Origin: Veillonella sp. 3891
GTDB taxonomy: Bacteria; Bacillota; Negativicutes; Veillonellales; Veillonellaceae
Assembly: GCF_003992315.1 (NCBI RefSeq)
Contig: NZ_RQVE01000007.1
Coordinates: forward strand, 25,782 to 89,781
Direction of reading: 5' to 3'
DNA: 64,000 nucleotides
In this document: one piece after another, positions 19,407 to 27,267 of the stretch
How positions within the stretch are numbered: position 1 is the stretch's first letter
Layout: each line of letters begins with the position of its first letter
Program-made: the position numbers and the translations under genes
The notes under the pieces: generated by a model
What the model was told of the DNA's origin: nothing
The model's database searches: none
Seen by the model: the letters and a program-made list of their open reading frames with translations, nothing else

Positions 19407-20072
19407 ATGGAAGTACAAGTAATGACAAATGTATTGGCTAAAAATGATGCCATTGCAGAAACACTACAAGAACAATTTAAAGATAAACATATTTTGGTAA
19501 TGAATTTATTGGGCTCTCCAGGAGCGGGGAAAACCTCCCTATTAGAGGCAACGTTGCAAACCTTGTCCAAGGACTATCGTATTGCTGTTATTGAAGGTGA
19601 TTTGTTCACTGATAAAGATGCGGAGCGTATTCATGCCACAGGCGTATCAGTGATTCAAATTAATACTGTCGGTGGTTGCCATCTAGATGCGAATATGATT
19701 CGCGAGGCTATTGCCGAACTAGATTTGGACGCCTTGGACCTCATCATCATTGAAAATGTAGGTAACTTAGTATGCCCAGCAGAATTTTTTATCGGTGAAG
19801 ATATGAAAGTAACGGTCCTCTCTATCACTGAAGGAGAAGATAAACCGTTGAAATATCCATTGATATTCAAAGAATCTTCTGCAGTTCTATTAAATAAAGT
19901 CGACTTATTGCCCTACGTGCCATTCAAAATGGACGAGGCCATTCGAGATATTCAATCCTTACAACCAGGTGTGCCTATTTTCCAAGTGAGCTGTACGCAG
20001 GCAGAAGGGCTTTCACCGTGGATTACTTGGGTGAAAGAAAAATTAGAGGAGCGACGTAACAATGAAAGCTAA
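19407..20072 (+). CDS. hypB: Hydrogenase nickel-incorporation GTPase HypB
   Basis: 221 aa. Walker A GSPGAGKTS at residues 36-44, ENVGNLVCP (metal-binding cysteine at the dimer interface) and the guanine-specificity NKVD. There is no N-terminal His-rich nickel store, so it is the short form. The GTPase acts with HypA in nickel insertion. Its 3' end overlaps the next gene by 11 bases. Confidence 0.96.
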   Translation: MEVQVMTNVLAKNDAIAETLQEQFKDKHILVMNLLGSPGAGKTSLLEATLQTLSKDYRIAVIEGDLFTDKDAERIHATGVSVIQINTVGGCHLDANMIREAIAELDLDALDLIIIENVGNLVCPAEFFIGEDMKVTVLSITEGEDKPLKYPLIFKESSAVLLNKVDLLPYVPFKMDEAIRDIQSLQPGVPIFQVSCTQAEGLSPWITWVKEKLEERRNNES

Positions 20073-21717
20073 TTGGAAAGCTACCATAGCGGCTATGGCA
20101 GTCGTAGGCTTGGTGGGGTTACAACCACAGCTTGCACTAGGTGAAGATGCTAGTAGCAGTACTATACATAAACAGGCAGAATCTGTTGTTTCTGAGCAAG
20201 ATACCGCTGGGAATTCCGCTGTTGAAAAAAACGTAGAAACAGCAGAGCAAGGAAAAACTGTATTAGAGATGAAAGCTGCGGGTACTGCTATGCAGCGGAA
20301 GGTAACAGTAGGAACAGTGACCCTTGATTTGACGCCAAACCATGTGGCAGAAGATATGGCGGTGCGAAAATTTTTGCAAGAGAAAAAAGCTTCCTTTGTG
20401 GAAGATGATGAAGAAAATTTAGAATTGGTAGGAACTACTTTCACAGCGAAGCGCATACCGGAACTTGTCATTACGGACACATTTGTGAACGCTCTCAAAG
20501 AAGAAGCTAAAGCCCGAGTGGAAGCGAAACAACGTGAACCATGGACATTCCCAGATGTGGATGTGTTGAAAGAAAAACTAGAGGCTATTGGTAAAAAGAA
20601 ACCAGTTGATACGCATGCTAGTGAAATGTTGGATGCGGATGGTGCCGATGATGCAGATGATGTTACTGATGTAGGCACAACAAGGAAGAAAGATTCCACA
20701 TTGGTAGGGCATGATTCACTAGAGGCGCCATCTGAAGTGGAGAATACAGCAGAAAAAGATAGTTCCGAAACAGCTAAGGAATCTAACCATAGTAAAGCTG
20801 ACAGTACAGTAGACCATAAGGTTTCTGATAAGGTTAAAAAACCTATCGAAGATAAGAAGGATAGTAAGGATGCAAAACAATCGAAAGCTCCTAAGTATCC
20901 TATTGAACTATTATGGACGGATAAGGCTAACATTTTTTTGCATGAAGATGTTCATGTGGGAGCCACACGTAGCGAAGTGCTCTTTGCTTGGGGGGCACCG
21001 CAGGCTATGTGGCGGGATAACAAAGATGGTTCATTGCTGTGGCTATATCGAGGTATGTTTGGTGAAGAAAAAACTATAACGAAAAATAAAAAAAGTTCTA
21101 TGCAAAAAGAGGAGTTTTCACATTCAGTGAAGAATACTTATACTAGTGACTCTTTAGCAGGTTCTAACAGTTCTGTGGGTTATGTGTGGCTTTCATTGAA
21201 AGATGGGAAAGTGACACATTTGGGAATGATTACGGGTCAAGACTGGCCTCGTTTTGCTATACCAGCCACTACATTAGAAACGTTTAAGCCAAATACAATG
21301 ACGGAATCAGATTTCTCGTTGATGGGTTACCGATTAGGCGACACATTTACCAATGATCCTAACCGATCTTGGGAAGAGCGGGGAAAACTGTATGGTCAGG
21401 AATTTTTAGGTTATAAGGATGTAGTTATCGCATATAACAAGGAACACGAAATCACTCGTGTCATGATCAACTCATCGCTTGGTACGACGAAACGCGGCAT
21501 TTCACTGGGAGATTCTAAATACTTACTGCTCTATCTCTACGGAGTGCCAGATTTTGAAGAACCTGCTAATCATCATGATAGCACTAAAGGCGTAGTCTAC
21601 GGCTATCGTCATCCGGTGCTAGAACATACCTATTTGTTATTTACATTAGATGATAAATTTGTTAGAGAAATATTATTGTCAAACCAAAAGAAAAGCGAAC
21701 TTGTTTCGGCTATGTAG
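20062..21717 (+). CDS. Secreted protein with BamE/SmpA-like repeats, function unknown
   Basis: 551 aa. Signal peptide at residues 1-27 (cleavage near LALG-EDA). Residues about 30-280 are polar, acidic and Lys-rich low-complexity. The C-terminal half is folded: VGATRSEVLFAWGAPQAMW and, later, RGISLGDSKYLLLYLYGVP resemble the small G-x-S...v...G-x-P unit of BamE/SmpA domains (resemblance by eye). It is translationally coupled to hypB by an 11-base overlap, probably without functional linkage. The last codons are shared with the 5' edge of structured repeat E3. An envelope or periplasmic role is likely; I do not recognise a named family. Confidence 0.75.
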   Translation: MKANWKATIAAMAVVGLVGLQPQLALGEDASSSTIHKQAESVVSEQDTAGNSAVEKNVETAEQGKTVLEMKAAGTAMQRKVTVGTVTLDLTPNHVAEDMAVRKFLQEKKASFVEDDEENLELVGTTFTAKRIPELVITDTFVNALKEEAKARVEAKQREPWTFPDVDVLKEKLEAIGKKKPVDTHASEMLDADGADDADDVTDVGTTRKKDSTLVGHDSLEAPSEVENTAEKDSSETAKESNHSKADSTVDHKVSDKVKKPIEDKKDSKDAKQSKAPKYPIELLWTDKANIFLHEDVHVGATRSEVLFAWGAPQAMWRDNKDGSLLWLYRGMFGEEKTITKNKKSSMQKEEFSHSVKNTYTSDSLAGSNSSVGYVWLSLKDGKVTHLGMITGQDWPRFAIPATTLETFKPNTMTESDFSLMGYRLGDTFTNDPNRSWEERGKLYGQEFLGYKDVVIAYNKEHEITRVMINSSLGTTKRGISLGDSKYLLLYLYGVPDFEEPANHHDSTKGVVYGYRHPVLEHTYLLFTLDDKFVREILLSNQKKSELVSAM

Positions 21718-21791
21718 CCTGTGGCTTTCTTACTTGAATTATGTAAAGGGAAGACCGTAACACACCCCTTCTCAAGCTATACAGTGGTTAT
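21705..21791 (+). ncRNA. Structured intergenic repeat E3, left half (split by prophage)
   Basis: Carries the 5' arms of the repeat: GTAGCCTGTGGCTTTC (21714-21729), GAAGACCGTAAC (21750-21761) and CAAGC (21773-21777). The partners are 36 kb away at 57764-57870. It starts within the last codons of the preceding gene. Confidence 0.75.
21777..21791 (+). repeat. attL core
   Basis: CTATACAGTGGTTAT, identical to 57749-57763. It lies in the apical loop of repeat E3, 73 bases from the end of the integrase gene. Confidence 0.9.
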
Positions 21792-21808
21792 AATTACATA
21801 AATTTAAG

Positions 21809-21842
21809 ACCCCCGTAGCTATGCGTATCTACGGGGGTTTCT
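21809..21842 (-). terminator. Terminator behind the integrase gene
   Basis: CCCCCGTAG (21810-21818) pairs with CTACGGGGG (21829-21837). There are T residues on the plus side and A residues to the left, so it can act in both directions. It lies between attL and the leftward integrase gene. Confidence 0.7.
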
Positions 21843-21863
21843 AATTTTTGATTTGCTCTAATT

Positions 21864-22964
21864 TTACGCATTTTCTAGACGGTTGCTCAACCGTTGCTCA
21901 ACCTTTTGGAGACTATCACCGAACGGAAGTTTATTCACGGCATCGATATACTGATCAATTGTTTTATGAGTATAAACTCCCTGAGTGATATTATTCTGTG
22001 TAGAATGCCCTACGATGTTTTTGATGATAATTTCGGGGATACTGTAATCGCTACATAACGTGATGAATGTATGGCGAGTATCATGTGGCTTGCGTCTATC
22101 CATCTCCAATCGCTCGCATATTTCGGTCAATTTTCTTCTATATCCATCTTGTCCAATAATGCCATCCATTAAGCATATTGAACGCTTAAATTTTGCTGTG
22201 GCGTATAACTCCTGGATGAATGGAGCGATGCATTCAGCAATAGGGATGATGCGGTCACGCCCTGCATCGGTCTTTGAACCGCCTACCATGTACCGTTCCT
22301 TCAAGTGAATATCATCCACCTTCATATGTAAGAGTTCGTTTAATCGAACTCCAGTGTAAATATAGATAAGAATGATACGGACAATTTGCTCATCCTGGTG
22401 TAACCATAATTGGTGAATATCTTCCTCACGAAATGGAGTTGCCTTCTTAATAGATGTAGCATTCTTGCTGATAATAATATCTTTCATGTAATTTTTAACG
22501 AGCACTTCATTTTTAATGGCTATATTGCAAGTTTTAATCAATGTTGATTTTATAACCTCTTGATATGATTTGCTGTATGTAAACTTATCAAAAAATGGTT
22601 GTACATGAGCTGTCCTTAGAACTGTGATATCCATTGGTAGAATGGGCTTCATCATCTTTTTAACAGCATGAATTACCTCTATTCGCCCTGCTGAAAGTCC
22701 CTCGCGCTCGGCTTCTTCAAAGTACCATTGAAAGCACTGCTCAACGGTAATCACTCGTTTTTTCTCCAATGCGGTAGGATCATTGGAGAATAGAGCCAAT
22801 GCCTCGTAGGCTTCCTTTTGGCTAGCATAGGTGCCTAGGGTTTTACGGATTGGCTTGCCATCATCAGTCCATCCAGTCGTGATGACTGCACGGAATGGCT
22901 TGCGCAGCTTTTTATGTTTCATCTTGTAAACGGAGCCTGATCCGTTTGAGCGTTTTAATGCCAT
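21864..22964 (-). CDS. int: Phage integrase, tyrosine recombinase
   Basis: 366 aa from MALKRSNGSGS, chosen over an upstream ATG because AAAGGTGG precedes it. The N-terminal part is an arm-binding/AP2-like segment; a core-binding SAM-like domain follows. The catalytic domain shows Arg in YTGVRLNELL, HDTRHTF (HxxR), GHST and the nucleophile in GVYTHKT. It lies next to attL and should catalyse integration and excision at the 15-bp core. Its 3' coding end contains paired GTTGCTCAAC boxes that recur beside attR and may be arm sites. Confidence 0.95.
   Translation of the reverse strand: MALKRSNGSGSVYKMKHKKLRKPFRAVITTGWTDDGKPIRKTLGTYASQKEAYEALALFSNDPTALEKKRVITVEQCFQWYFEEAEREGLSAGRIEVIHAVKKMMKPILPMDITVLRTAHVQPFFDKFTYSKSYQEVIKSTLIKTCNIAIKNEVLVKNYMKDIIISKNATSIKKATPFREEDIHQLWLHQDEQIVRIILIYIYTGVRLNELLHMKVDDIHLKERYMVGGSKTDAGRDRIIPIAECIAPFIQELYATAKFKRSICLMDGIIGQDGYRRKLTEICERLEMDRRKPHDTRHTFITLCSDYSIPEIIIKNIVGHSTQNNITQGVYTHKTIDQYIDAVNKLPFGDSLQKVEQRLSNRLENA
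21880..21904 (+). repeat. Paired GTTGCTCAAC boxes near attL (candidate integrase arm sites)
   Basis: Two tandem GTTGCTCAAC decamers. The same 25-bp block, with one mismatch, is at 57677-57701 beside attR. Each decamer is an imperfect dyad. Confidence 0.5.
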
Positions 22965-22997
22965 AAAAAATAACCACCTTTCATGTGTAGCAAATAC

Positions 22998-23055
22998 ACC
23001 TAAAAAGTGGTACAATATATGTGTTGAATATATGTGGATGTACCACCCTTTAGGT
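22998..23055 (-). promoter_or_regulatory. Hairpin in the integrase 5' leader
   Basis: ACCTAAA/TGGTACA at 22998-23014 pairs with TGTACCA/TTTAGGT at 23039-23055. It lies just upstream of the integrase start and would fold in the leader RNA. A control role is an inference. Confidence 0.45.
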
Positions 23056-23073
23056 ATGTTCAGAATTTACCTC

Positions 23074-23106
23074 TCCAGTTGGCGCTGGGGAGGTATTTTT
23101 TTATTT
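23074..23106 (+). terminator. Hairpin with plus-strand U-tract
   Basis: CCTCTCCAG pairs with CTGGGGAGG and is followed by TATTTTTTTAT. It points rightward although the flanking genes run leftward, so it either ends an unannotated rightward RNA or stops read-through into the Abi gene region. Confidence 0.55.
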
Positions 23107-23140
23107 TAGATGTTTACAGAATTACACGCCTTACAAACTA

Positions 23141-24097
23141 TTACCTTGTTTTAATTTTATGAGTGTTAATATGCCAATCTATAGGAAATCCTAGTTTTTT
23201 ATAAATATCATTTATAGAAATTGAAATTAACTTATTGTTTAAACGTCTAAATAATTTAAGAACCTTATTATGTAAAGCTGCATACTCTCGTTCACTAATA
23301 AAGCATTGTAAAATTAAAAACACAGAATACACCGTATCTTGACGGTCAGAAGGAGTAATATTATATCTAGGGTGTAAATGAGACCAGAATTTACAAGCAT
23401 TTTTACATTTAAAATCAATTAAGCGATTGGTGTGAGCGCAAACATTACGTATATCGTTAATAGTAGCTATAAATGAAATTAATGCTTCTGGCGTTAAGGG
23501 ATCAGTGATAGGGTTTACATAGCAATGTATGAAAGTATATAAATCTTTCGCAATTGTACTTTGAAGAGATTTACCTAAGTTTAAAATAAAATATCGTAAA
23601 TCTCCAAAGTCAAGATAGTTAATAAGTACCCATAAAGGGACGTCTTGATGTTGATTGATATAATGAAAAATGGAGGTCCCTTTTCTTTTCGAGTGTTTCA
23701 AAATAATTTGAGATAGCTTTGAAATTGTTGAAACAGCTTCTATTTTTCTATTAGGAGCATAACAGTTAATATCTAGATATGCATACTGCATGTTAGAGTA
23801 TGCCTCAGAAAAACGATGAGAAACGATAGCTTTTAAATGAGTTTCTGCATGGATAATAGCTTGGAATAATGCTCTTTTTAGATCAAACTCAATAGTGTAT
23901 AAGTCGGTTATTTCGCTTAAATGAGTATTATTAGAAAAAGTATTATTAGTACGTGGGAAAAAACAACCATATCCATTGATAATATTATAATAATTTTGTG
24001 TTAACAGATAATCTTTGGCTCGTTGTTCATCATCAACAATTAGTCCACGACTAGTCAATATATTTACTTGCTCATCAATTGATTTGAATGGTTTCAA
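23141..24097 (-). CDS. Abi_2/AbiF-type abortive infection protein (HEPN)
   Basis: 318 aa. It opens KPFKSIDEQVNILTSRGLIV and NYYNIINGYG, as in Abi_2 (AbiD/AbiF) proteins. The HEPN RNase motif R-x4-H is present as R217-NVCA-H222. It starts with TTG in the run TTTTTTTTG. The ribosome binding site GAGGGGG lies inside the 3' arm of a terminator-like hairpin, so translation or transcription through that hairpin probably sets its level. As a gene of the lysogeny region it is a likely superinfection-exclusion or defence function. Known AbiF genes are preceded by a structured RNA (recalled); one is visible here. Confidence 0.85.
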   Translation of the reverse strand: MKPFKSIDEQVNILTSRGLIVDDEQRAKDYLLTQNYYNIINGYGCFFPRTNNTFSNNTHLSEITDLYTIEFDLKRALFQAIIHAETHLKAIVSHRFSEAYSNMQYAYLDINCYAPNRKIEAVSTISKLSQIILKHSKRKGTSIFHYINQHQDVPLWVLINYLDFGDLRYFILNLGKSLQSTIAKDLYTFIHCYVNPITDPLTPEALISFIATINDIRNVCAHTNRLIDFKCKNACKFWSHLHPRYNITPSDRQDTVYSVFLILQCFISEREYAALHNKVLKLFRRLNNKLISISINDIYKKLGFPIDWHINTHKIKTR

Positions 24098-24099
24098 AA

Positions 24100-24185
24100 A
24101 AAATAACCCCCTCTATTACTTAATATAATAGAGAAGGTTATTTTCCATACAGGCCCCCTGAGGGAAAACATCTGCACTTATCTTT
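24100..24185 (-). ncRNA. Small RNA upstream of the Abi gene
   Basis: A consensus promoter (next entry) drives a transcript of about 85-90 nt. It contains TTTTCC ... GGAAAA and CAGG...CCTG pairings and ends in a terminator hairpin: AACC-TTCTCTATTAT pairing with GTAATAGAG-GGGGTT, followed by ATTTTTTTT. The Abi TTG start lies at the last U residues. The layout fits the AbiF-associated RNA motif (from memory; not verified). Confidence 0.65.
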
Positions 24186-24191
24186 GTCTCT

Positions 24192-24220
24192 ATTATATGG
24201 AACAAGGCATAAAATGTCAA
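24192..24220 (-). promoter_or_regulatory. Perfect sigma-70 promoter for the Abi-linked RNA
   Basis: On the minus strand TTGACA (24215-24220), 17-base spacer and TATAAT (24192-24197): both hexamers match consensus exactly. Confidence 0.85.
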
Positions 24221-24288
24221 TAATAAAAAATATGATTTAAAAGTAGTATAAGTTGTGCTACTTGATTGGTGTACATTTTGTTGACCTC

Positions 24289-24356
24289 AACAAATTCGTG
24301 CGGATACCCATTATATAGGGATCTCTCTTACTTCATCACCGTGGAGTAAGGGAGTT
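24289..24356 (+). terminator. Plus-strand terminator and adjacent palindrome
   Basis: CTCTCTTACT pairs with AGTAAGGGAG, then TTTTTT (about 24330-24358). The palindrome TTGTTGA-CC-TCAACAA (about 24279-24294) lies before it. Both are between the leftward Abi RNA promoter and the ImmA gene; no rightward gene precedes the terminator. Confidence 0.5.
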
Positions 24357-24358
24357 TT

Positions 24359-24631
24359 TTAATCTACAAACTGATAGAAGAAGTTTATTTCATCTTCGTT
24401 GAATCCAGTTTCATTTCCATGCAATAGGGATTCTATTAGCCCTGCATGCATGTCTTGCGTAAAATGTCCTTCCATGATGTGGCACACCTCGTGGGCGATG
24501 CTCTCTCTTAATACATCAATAGGCTTGTTCTTATTAACTAATATGGTGTAACAATCTGTATCCTCACTCGTGCATAGTGTAGCGTTGATTGAGCTTGGCA
24601 AGTCGTGGTAGATGATCGTTATGTTATAAAT
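24359..24631 (-). CDS. ImmA/IrrE-type metallopeptidase, non-ATG start
   Basis: The HExxH zinc motif is present as HEVCH, followed by MEGHF. There is no ATG between the repressor stop and this frame. The best ribosome binding site (AAGGGGGA) precedes an ATT codon at 24629-24631; a TTG at 24599-24601 would give 80 aa. ImmA-type proteases cleave CI-like repressors of mobile elements, and here the gene directly follows the repressor gene with overlap or near-overlap. The protein is short for the family, with a compact N-terminus. Confidence 0.75.
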   Translation of the reverse strand: MYNITIIYHDLPSSINATLCTSEDTDCYTILVNKNKPIDVLRESIAHEVCHIMEGHFTQDMHAGLIESLLHGNETGFNEDEINFFYQFVD

Positions 24632-24633
24632 GA

Positions 24634-25053
24634 TTATTTCCCCCTTAATCGTTTCACCAAATCAACCACATAATCTAAGTCTTCATCGCTTAAATCCTTC
24701 GCAGCATCTAGCAAAATACCCTCTTGCGTTCTTGCATATTCTGCTTTGGCGTTTACTGCGGGGTCGATATAATACTCTGTAGAAGTGCTGGATTCTATAG
24801 AGTAATCAGAAAATCGAGGGTCGATTTCAGACTTATTTACATTAAAGAAATTAGCAATTTTTTCTATATTCCCAGGAATCGGCAATGATCTTCCTTTGAT
24901 ATATCCTGTTAAAGTACTAGGTGGGATACCAGTTGCTTTTGATAAATCTACTTGCTTACATTTGTTAATGCGTAGCAGATTATTTATATTTTCAGATATT
25001 ACTTTCATCTGAGCTAATTCATGTGGGGTTAGTTCCCCTCGACCTCTTGCCAT
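24634..25053 (-). CDS. CI-like phage repressor (XRE helix-turn-helix)
   Basis: 139 aa. The helix-turn-helix (QVDLSKATGIPPSTLTGYIKG) is at about residues 38-58. The C-terminal part is acidic and helical. It is divergent from the Cro-like gene. Paired with the ImmA-like gene, it should maintain lysogeny and be removed by proteolysis on induction (inference from family). Confidence 0.88.
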   Translation of the reverse strand: MARGRGELTPHELAQMKVISENINNLLRINKCKQVDLSKATGIPPSTLTGYIKGRSLPIPGNIEKIANFFNVNKSEIDPRFSDYSIESSTSTEYYIDPAVNAKAEYARTQEGILLDAAKDLSDEDLDYVVDLVKRLRGK

Positions 25054-25089
25054 TGTATTTCCTCCTTACGCATCTTATAGTTATATAAT

Positions 25090-25182
25090 AACGTATTAAA
25101 TCGTATTTGTAAATAAAAATTGCGTAAAAAATACGAAATATTTAGAACTAATCGTTGACATGCGAATTAATTCGTACTATAA
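25090..25182. promoter_or_regulatory. Divergent lysogeny promoter/operator region
   Basis: Rightward promoter: TTGACA (25154-25159), 17 bases, TATAAT. Leftward: TTTACA, 17 bases, TATTAT. Three related dyads overlap these: ACGTATTAAATCGT (about 25091), GCGTAAAAAATACGA (about 25122) and GCGAATTAATTCGT (about 25162); the last lies in the rightward spacer. These are the likely CI/Cro operators. Confidence 0.75.
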
Positions 25183-25216
25183 TTGGTGCAGGAGATATGG
25201 AAAGGAGGAATGCGTA

Positions 25217-25441
25217 ATGTCAAAGTTTACGCTAAGAGCAATTAGAGTTAATTATAACTTAAGCGCTCATGACGTTTCTAATGCGGTAGGAATACACTAT
25301 CAAACATTATTAAAATATGAAAATGATAGCACTAGGATTCCATTAGATTTACTGAAAAAATTGTCTGATTTTTATAAAGTAAAAATGGATGATATTTTTT
25401 TAGGTAAAAAATACGAATTAAAACGTATTAGTGCAAGTTAA
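25217..25441 (+). CDS. Cro-like XRE regulator
   Basis: 74 aa from the ATG behind AAGGAGGAA; an upstream in-frame ATG lies inside the promoter and is rejected. The helix-turn-helix (NLSAHDVSNAVGIHYQTLLKYE) fills most of the protein. Divergent from the CI-like gene, it is probably the first gene of the lytic transcript. Confidence 0.85.
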   Translation: MSKFTLRAIRVNYNLSAHDVSNAVGIHYQTLLKYENDSTRIPLDLLKKLSDFYKVKMDDIFLGKKYELKRISAS

Positions 25442-25465
25442 AAACAACGGAAGTGAGGTGATGAG

Positions 25466-25684
25466 ATGAGCAAAGAAAAAGAGGAATCAATCATTATAAA
25501 AGAAAAAGATGGATACCAAACACATCAGATTATAATCGTTAGATATTGGAAATTATTACAAGGGATAGAAATGATACTTTTTACATTGTCACTAGTAATA
25601 GTCCCGTATGAATCGCCCGAGTATTGGAAATTGTGGATAGCACATATCTTGATTACTTTATACATCCTTTATAAAAGGTATTGA
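25466..25684 (+). CDS. Small membrane protein, unknown
   Basis: 72 aa behind a GTGAGGTGATG ribosome site. A charged N-terminus (MSKEKEESIIIKEKDG) is followed by two predicted membrane segments (about 33-48 and 52-70). No family recognised. Confidence 0.6.
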   Translation: MSKEKEESIIIKEKDGYQTHQIIIVRYWKLLQGIEMILFTLSLVIVPYESPEYWKLWIAHILITLYILYKRY

Positions 25685-25737
25685 ATCGGTGTAAAAAAAT
25701 TGAGCCCCTTGGTAAGAGACTCAATAAATAACTATAT

Positions 25738-26346
25738 TTAAATTATTTTATCTAACATAAAATCGAATAGCCTTGAGCAAATACGATTCAATAAACAAAG
25801 AAAAATCCACTTAGCAACATCTTCTTTTTTCACATTTTGAATTTTGTTGGCACATATTTTCACATATTTATTAAACCAATTTAGATATGCTTCGTCTTTA
25901 ATAATTGTATCAATAACTTCTTCTTCAGCTGGTGAAAGCTGGATGTTACTTTCAAAGCTTGAAAGGTCCTCAAAGACTTTGACATCATTATTTAAAACGA
26001 TGAAATCAGTAATAGAAGTATCTGCAAGTGTAAGTTTAATATTGTTTAGAATTGCTTGGTATTCAACCATGGGTTGCATAATTTTATGTATCTGTTGTAA
26101 CTGCTCAAACCCAGTAGCTATACGATCAAGTGAAGACATATTGGCAATCATCGCATTATTTGCAGATTGTGCGATAGACATCATATTCAAGTATGGTTGC
26201 ATAGCAATTTGAAGAGGTTCTAGAGCAGTCATAACATTTTGGTTTACAAAACGGTTATTTATTGAAAAATATTTTTCCCACATGTCGCGATGTGCGAAAT
26301 ATTTTTCAATAGGCGATGGCTGTAAATAATCTTTTATAGTACCCAT
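25738..26346 (-). CDS. Hypothetical prophage protein
   Basis: 202 aa from MGTIKDYLQPSP; the ribosome site AAAGGGGGTGA precedes this ATG. The frame is open further upstream but that part lies over the promoter. The N-terminal half is helical with repeated Gln/Met; the end is hydrophobic (WIFLCLLNRICSRLFDF). It runs against the early transcript, like a lysogenic-conversion gene. Not recognised. Confidence 0.6.
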   Translation of the reverse strand: MGTIKDYLQPSPIEKYFAHRDMWEKYFSINNRFVNQNVMTALEPLQIAMQPYLNMMSIAQSANNAMIANMSSLDRIATGFEQLQQIHKIMQPMVEYQAILNNIKLTLADTSITDFIVLNNDVKVFEDLSSFESNIQLSPAEEEVIDTIIKDEAYLNWFNKYVKICANKIQNVKKEDVAKWIFLCLLNRICSRLFDFMLDKII

Positions 26347-26378
26347 ATAATCACCCCCTTTCATGGTGATTATAGCAC
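26344..26378 (-). promoter_or_regulatory. Extended -10 promoter with RBS-containing dyad
   Basis: On the minus strand TGCTATAAT is followed by the dyad TATAATCACC ... GGTGATTATA, which ends at the ATG of the leftward gene and contains its ribosome site. Nearly the same arrangement occurs at 27212-27242. Confidence 0.55.
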
Positions 26379-26401
26379 AGAATGGAAAAGGAGGTGGGAA
26401 T

Positions 26402-26620
26402 ATGGCTACAGAAAAAGAGCCCCTACAAGAGAGGCTCGTTACAAAAAAAGATTTATACATGATAGCAAACCAAATTGTGGTCACAATATTGGGATATGCT
26501 TTAGCATTTTTTAATACCCCCAATAGTGACATAGTGTTTTATGGATTATTATCACTAGCTGTTTTTTCGCACTTAGTATTAGCCTTGCCTTTATTCTATA
26601 AATCTAGAAAAAGCCACTAG
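26402..26620 (+). CDS. Small two-segment membrane protein, unknown
   Basis: 72 aa behind GGAGGTGGGAAT. It has two hydrophobic stretches (about 22-40 and 46-64) and a KSRKSH tail. No family recognised. It diverges from the leftward gene at 25738-26346. Confidence 0.6.
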   Translation: MATEKEPLQERLVTKKDLYMIANQIVVTILGYALAFFNTPNSDIVFYGLLSLAVFSHLVLALPLFYKSRKSH

Positions 26621-26651
26621 AATGGAGGCACAGTAATCAGGAGGTGGTTAG

Positions 26652-26801
26652 ATGTATTTAAATGACAAAAATTTTAGAAAGTCATTGATACAAGATATTA
26701 CAGATAAGATAGATAACATCTTATTAGGAATATCCTTTGGGGCAAGTATTATCTGCTTAGTTATCAGCTTAATCATTCTAGTAATGTTATCAACGAAATA
26801 A
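26652..26801 (+). CDS. Small membrane protein, unknown (49 aa)
   Basis: ATG behind AGGAGGTGG. It begins MYLNDKNFRKSLIQDI and ends in one membrane helix (SIICLVISLIILVML). The stop overlaps the end of the convergent gene by 12 bases. Not recognised. Confidence 0.5.
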   Translation: MYLNDKNFRKSLIQDITDKIDNILLGISFGASIICLVISLIILVMLSTK

Positions 26802-27212
26802 AGCATAGGCAGAAAAGAACAAAGCTACTATAGAAATAACAATAGGGACAATTCTAAGTATTCTATCTTCTATACGTACTTTACGGCGTTTAGCATAATC
26901 AAAATCATAATCTTCAATAGCTTTGATTCCTAGCTCCGTAATAGAAATAAAAGAAGTTCGGTGAGTTTTGGAAATACCTTCGTCACTTCGAATAGTTTCA
27001 TAGTGAAAACGAATATAAGAAGTATTAGGAATAGCTTCATACGGAAATGATTTACGCTCAGGAGTAGAAAATAAAGTAATTCTATATTCAATAGATTTAA
27101 AAGAGTTGAACTCTTCTAATACTTCGTGAAAATGAATTTTACGATGTCGATTGGCTAGTAAGTATTTCAGAATATTCACATCAATAGTAGTTAGTTGATT
27201 GTAAGGAATCAT
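26790..27212 (-). CDS. Hypothetical protein with winged-helix-like N-terminus and C-terminal membrane segment
   Basis: 140 aa from MIPYNQLTTID behind AAAGGTGGTGA. Residues 1-100 read like a winged helix (DVNILKYLLANRHRKIHFHEV ... FISITELGIKAIEDY, in pieces). The last 20 residues are a membrane helix. It has the same promoter/leader as the other leftward gene, suggesting joint control. Confidence 0.55.
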   Translation of the reverse strand: MIPYNQLTTIDVNILKYLLANRHRKIHFHEVLEEFNSFKSIEYRITLFSTPERKSFPYEAIPNTSYIRFHYETIRSDEGISKTHRTSFISITELGIKAIEDYDFDYAKRRKVRIEDRILRIVPIVISIVALFFSAYALFR

Positions 27213-27242
27213 ATAATCACCACCTTTCACGGTGATTATAGC
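27212..27242 (-). promoter_or_regulatory. Second copy of the extended -10 promoter/dyad
   Basis: TGCTATAATCACC, GTGAAAGGT and GGTGATTATATG in order on the minus strand, differing from the copy at 26344-26378 at only a few bases. Confidence 0.55.
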
Positions 27243-27267
27243 ACAAATAGTTTAGGGAGGGAATTTT

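Noticed and set aside
21864..24097. Separate integrative island (integrase plus Abi gene) distinct from the phage
   Set aside because: Only one pair of matching att cores was found, spanning both this region and all structural genes.
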